Notes under the pieces: generated by a model
What the model was told of the DNA's origin: nothing
Database searches by the model: none
What the model saw: only the letters and a program-made list of their open reading frames with translations
Shown: one piece after another, positions 41,230-44,498 of the stretch
How the letters are laid out: every line of letters starts with the position of its first letter
Numbering within the stretch: position 1 is the first letter of the stretch
DNA from: Candidatus Zixiibacteriota bacterium
GTDB taxonomy: Bacteria > Zixibacteria > MSB-5A5 > GN15 > FEB-12
DNA length: 44,498 nucleotides
Direction of reading: 5' to 3'
Assembly (NCBI GenBank): GCA_034439475.1
Contig: JAWXAN010000021.1
Coordinates: 1-44,498 of the forward strand
Program-made: the position numbers and the translations under genes

Positions 41230-44200
41230 ATGCAGAAAAGAATTATATCTGCTTTGCTTGTCGCGTTGGTCTGTTCACTGTTCATGAGCAGTTCACTTCT
41301 TGCCAAGGCGGGCTACGACAAGCGGGTGGAAACAGCGCAGACCAGTAAAGTTGTGCAGTACAGCTTTCCTCAGGCACAGCGGGAACTCATCGCTCGAACA
41401 GTCCCGACTGAGGATACAGAAGAACAAATAGCAACAGCGGCTGCGGAACGCAAAGCGGTGAAAGTCTCGCTTGGCAGCCGTCAGGGCTCGTCAAACGCGG
41501 CAGCTTCGGCTGGTTTTACTATCGCAACTACATGGATGGATGATCAACAGCGTCCTGATTCTAAAGGCCATCAAATTGACTTCCGCAATCAGGCCGATAT
41601 CATTTTCACCTATACCGACGCTCCTTCCCCGTCGGCAGATGCTCGTTTTGCTTATAACGCCTTTAACCCGTCGCCAGTCAATGGCAACTTCAACTGCCTT
41701 TTTGGCTACGGCAGTGGAGCGGTTCTTCAGGCAAGCGGTGAAAAAGGAAGCTGGCCAAAACTTGATGTTGTCAATGGCCGGATGGTTTTAGCCGGAGTGG
41801 ACGATGTCGGCCAGCCATTAGACAACCATATTTACGACGAAAGCGCCTGGCAGAGCGGTTTCTTTGGGGGCGGTTCAAGCATTCCCTCTGCGGATTACAG
41901 TACTTGCTTTTACGACGCCGGGGACAAGCTTTTCCACCCAGTGGTCGAAGTGCAACAGCTCGGCCCTGATGTTATCACCCATATTCTCGGTGGTGAAAGT
42001 GTTGTGAATACCTTTGGAAGTCTTGTCAAAAGTCAGCTCGTCTATTTCCGCCGCGTCAATGCCGGAGCCTGGACAGGCAAACTATGTGTTGATGACTTTG
42101 CCCGAGTCTTTGGCGGCAGTATGACTGCCTCGCGCGTCTCAAACAAAGTTGCGGTTTCGTGGACAAAGGTTTCGACGACCGGTGTGGCCAACTCACAAAT
42201 CTATGACAATAACACCTGGATTCGCGTCGGAGTCTCAACTCTTGGCAGCACTGCCTGGGGTCCCAATACTAATATCACCAACTATTCACGTGTTACTGCT
42301 TCGGGTTCATCAGGTTTTGAAACTCATTGCTTATATGATACCGGAGACAACCTCCACGTTATTTGGGCGAGTCAACCGACTATCGCAAATGTCTACGCCC
42401 CGACTTCAACATTCTTTTGGGGTGACTTCTCCAACTTGCTTATGCACTGGTATAGCGCTACGGGCAATATCAGCGTGTTCCACAACTCAGATTGGGGTCT
42501 CGCCCAGAACACGCAAGTCTGCGGTTTTGGTAGTCCGGGTACGGCATACACCGGCTTCTTCTCGATTTCTGAATGCGACAACAAATTGTACGTCGTCTTT
42601 ACCCAGTACCTCAATTTCTTTGGCAACTACGGTCAGCTCTCGCAGACTGATGACTGCGCCTCGGGTGGTTTCGATAGCCGGGTTCACGCCGCAAACGGCG
42701 AAGTACTTATGGTTGTTTCCGGCGATTTGTCCGGTCTGCTCTGGGATGCGGCGAGAAATCTCTCAGGTAGCTATACTCCCAACTGCGATTCAGCTACTGG
42801 CGGCGGAGTATGCATGAATGACACCCGCGCTACCATGAGCCGCTACGGACAAAATACTGCCGGCATGTGCTGGCCCGGACCTGAAAAGGTCGATCCTTCC
42901 GGAAGCTATGCTGGGGATTGGTATCTGCATATTCTCTATACCGAAGACCATTTCCCTTCTCCGGCATGGCGCACTCCCGCTTTTGGTCCTCTGACTGAGA
43001 ATCCCTTGAAATGGATGCGTCTTGCCTGTGTCCAACCGATTGTTGCCGCTCAAATATTTACTACACCGACCACATTGGGCTATCCGGAATATGTCACATC
43101 GGCTGCCGGACCCAGCCAGACTGATGTCGTTCCCGTTACCGTGCGAAATGACGGAAATGCTAACTTAGTTATCTCCGCCATTACTCCGGTCAAGCTTACC
43201 CAGCCTGGCTTTAACTGGCTCACTGTTTCCCAGCCCACCCTTACAGTTCCAGCCGGACTGAGCAATACCGGAACCTTTAATATCACCATAAGTGGCGCCG
43301 GCTTTCCGGCCAACTCACTTCAGGCTCTTAATGGCTATGTCATCCTGACTTCAAACGCCGCCAATTCACCGGCTGATACCATCGTCATTAATTACGTGGT
43401 AGCAGATACCGTAGCGGCTATCCAATGGGATACCGTCACGACCAGCAATGGTAATGTCGCTTCGGCTACCGGACGCATTGCTTTGATCGTTTCGAACCAT
43501 GGCGAGAGTGGCCGCTCAGGCATAGGCAGAGTGAACCTGGATTATGCCGCCAATGGCATAGCTGTGGAATGCGATACGACCCGTGCTACGGTTTATCTCT
43601 ATTCCGGCTCACCGGTGGTTATCCGCCGCGACAGCCCGACGGTCTATTCGATGACAGCCTCTATCTTCCAGGCTAATTTCGGTACCGCAGTAGCTTTCAA
43701 GCCGGTTCATAACCGGGCGATACCGGCCAAGCTTAACACGGTGGCCTATGATGGTTATTTCACGGGTACTTTTGTCTCGGAAGATACCAGCATTGCCGTC
43801 GAGCGGACGTACTTTGCTCCGAAATCGGGTGGTGATAATGCCGACTTTATCATCATTTGCACGAAGTTCTATTCCTATAATGGAATTACTCAAAACAACC
43901 TGCTTTTGGGCGATATGATCGACTGGGATGTACCTTCAAATCCCGGAGCAACCAATAAAACTGGTATCGAAGGCTCAACGGTCTTTGCTCGTGGTTCGGA
44001 TACAGGTACTGTCCTTAGCTGCTTTAGCAAGGCCCGTTATGGCGCCTCCACCTTCCTTGGCATGCACACGGAAGTGGCTTTCAACGCTAATCCCTGCGCA
44101 AACGACGTTAGCAAGCATGGTCAGTATGCCGACAGAAATGACTCGGTCGTTTTCCCGGCAGACAATGGTGTTGCTGATCCGGCCCGTTTGTGGACTAAAG

Positions 44201-44498
44201 CCGGTGCCATTAGCGGCACTGCGGCTCTGGCTCCGGCTCAGGATTCGACTGATGTCAATATCATGACTACCTACAAGCATAACTACACCCTGGCAGGCAA
44301 TGATACCCTGACAGTGTATACGGCCGTGACTTCGGTCCGTGCTGGGGTTCAGGACGATCTGAAGGCTAACTTCACTGCTGCTTGTAATTGGTACAATAGC
44401 AACCTTCGTCCGGGTTGTACGGTGTGCTCGTGCTGTATCGGATCCACCGGTAATGCCGACGGCTCACTCGACGACGTGGTCGACATTGGTGACTTGAC
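41230..44498 (+). CDS. Very large secreted protein, 3' end beyond the window (partial)
   Basis: An uninterrupted frame of 1089 codons runs from ATG 41230 (AAAGGA upstream) to the window edge with no stop. It begins MQKRIISALLVALVCSLFMS, a signal peptide cleaved near LLAKA. Residues about 60-620 form a long beta-rich region without a family I can name. About 620-730 is an Ig-like domain of the HYDIN/ASPM type (VPVTVRNDGNANLVISAITP, then TVPAGLSNTGTFNITISG). About 730-1060 is another beta region. The visible end has a CSCC cluster and the beginning of a dockerin-like repeat (NADGSLDDVVDIGDL), as in the previous gene. It is exported and probably surface-associated. Confidence 0.9.
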   Translation, partial: MQKRIISALLVALVCSLFMSSSLLAKAGYDKRVETAQTSKVVQYSFPQAQRELIARTVPTEDTEEQIATAAAERKAVKVSLGSRQGSSNAAASAGFTIATTWMDDQQRPDSKGHQIDFRNQADIIFTYTDAPSPSADARFAYNAFNPSPVNGNFNCLFGYGSGAVLQASGEKGSWPKLDVVNGRMVLAGVDDVGQPLDNHIYDESAWQSGFFGGGSSIPSADYSTCFYDAGDKLFHPVVEVQQLGPDVITHILGGESVVNTFGSLVKSQLVYFRRVNAGAWTGKLCVDDFARVFGGSMTASRVSNKVAVSWTKVSTTGVANSQIYDNNTWIRVGVSTLGSTAWGPNTNITNYSRVTASGSSGFETHCLYDTGDNLHVIWASQPTIANVYAPTSTFFWGDFSNLLMHWYSATGNISVFHNSDWGLAQNTQVCGFGSPGTAYTGFFSISECDNKLYVVFTQYLNFFGNYGQLSQTDDCASGGFDSRVHAANGEVLMVVSGDLSGLLWDAARNLSGSYTPNCDSATGGGVCMNDTRATMSRYGQNTAGMCWPGPEKVDPSGSYAGDWYLHILYTEDHFPSPAWRTPAFGPLTENPLKWMRLACVQPIVAAQIFTTPTTLGYPEYVTSAAGPSQTDVVPVTVRNDGNANLVISAITPVKLTQPGFNWLTVSQPTLTVPAGLSNTGTFNITISGAGFPANSLQALNGYVILTSNAANSPADTIVINYVVADTVAAIQWDTVTTSNGNVASATGRIALIVSNHGESGRSGIGRVNLDYAANGIAVECDTTRATVYLYSGSPVVIRRDSPTVYSMTASIFQANFGTAVAFKPVHNRAIPAKLNTVAYDGYFTGTFVSEDTSIAVERTYFAPKSGGDNADFIIICTKFYSYNGITQNNLLLGDMIDWDVPSNPGATNKTGIEGSTVFARGSDTGTVLSCFSKARYGASTFLGMHTEVAFNANPCANDVSKHGQYADRNDSVVFPADNGVADPARLWTKAGAISGTAALAPAQDSTDVNIMTTYKHNYTLAGNDTLTVYTAVTSVRAGVQDDLKANFTAACNWYNSNLRPGCTVCSCCIGSTGNADGSLDDVVDIGDL

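Noticed and set aside
41471-44280. Multiple frames on both strands between 41471 and 44280
   Set aside because: They are shadows of the single long frame that opens at 41230 and has no stop before the window ends.

Overview
The window looks like chromosome from a Gram-negative bacterium of the FCB superphylum, most likely candidate phylum Zixibacteria or a close relative. Three things point there. One secreted protein ends in a type IX secretion (Por) sorting domain with the NYPNPFNPTT signature. Two large secreted proteins end in dockerin-like repeats of the form DLGDVVDISDLTALIDHLF. Most large proteins carry signal peptides or lipoboxes. The placement is inference from these motifs only; no marker-gene tree was possible.

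Layout. 1-99: outer end of an IS3-like insertion sequence cut by the window edge. 682-6529: a lipoprotein, two tandem AHSA1/SRPBCC genes, then an apparent operon of an ECF sigma factor, two DUF4097/toast-rack-like exported proteins and a bactofilin-like domain fused to a polytopic membrane domain, closed by a terminator. 6759-9591: an HtrA protease overlapping an HtrA-like pseudoprotease, then a strong terminator. 9682-10846: a promoter, a possible 52-aa membrane protein and a cohesin-like/T9SS-sorted protein. 10925-12625: a membrane-anchored protein with an intact Ser/Thr kinase domain followed by a pseudokinase domain. 12989-16189: sugar-phosphate mutase (glmM-like) and glmS, convergent with ispE-spoVG-tRNA-Gln-prs-rplY on the minus strand (16532-19642).

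19789-27769: a TPR membrane protein, then a tight run of a degenerate gluzincin/TPR protein, a BatA-like vWA membrane protein, an ABC-F ATPase and a flavodoxin-fold protein. 28305-32531: yajC, def, fmt, rng and a CYTH-domain gene, a housekeeping set for protein export, N-terminal formyl-methionine handling and RNA processing. 33367-36506: a CMD/AhpD-like protein, a DUF4846-like lipoprotein and a lipoprotein with two internal repeats. 37160-44498: tRNA-Ser, a SRPBCC protein and two large secreted proteins; the last is open at the window edge.

At least seven intergenic gaps hold mosaics of the same short palindromic modules in both orientations. These modules, not genes, explain most of the apparent open frames in the gaps. 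One 835-bp gap is bounded by a 29-bp direct repeat that copies the 3' end of the CYTH gene.

The best candidates for undescribed biology are the sigma/DUF4097/bactofilin-membrane operon, the kinase-pseudokinase protein, the protease-pseudoprotease pair and the modular intergenic repeats.
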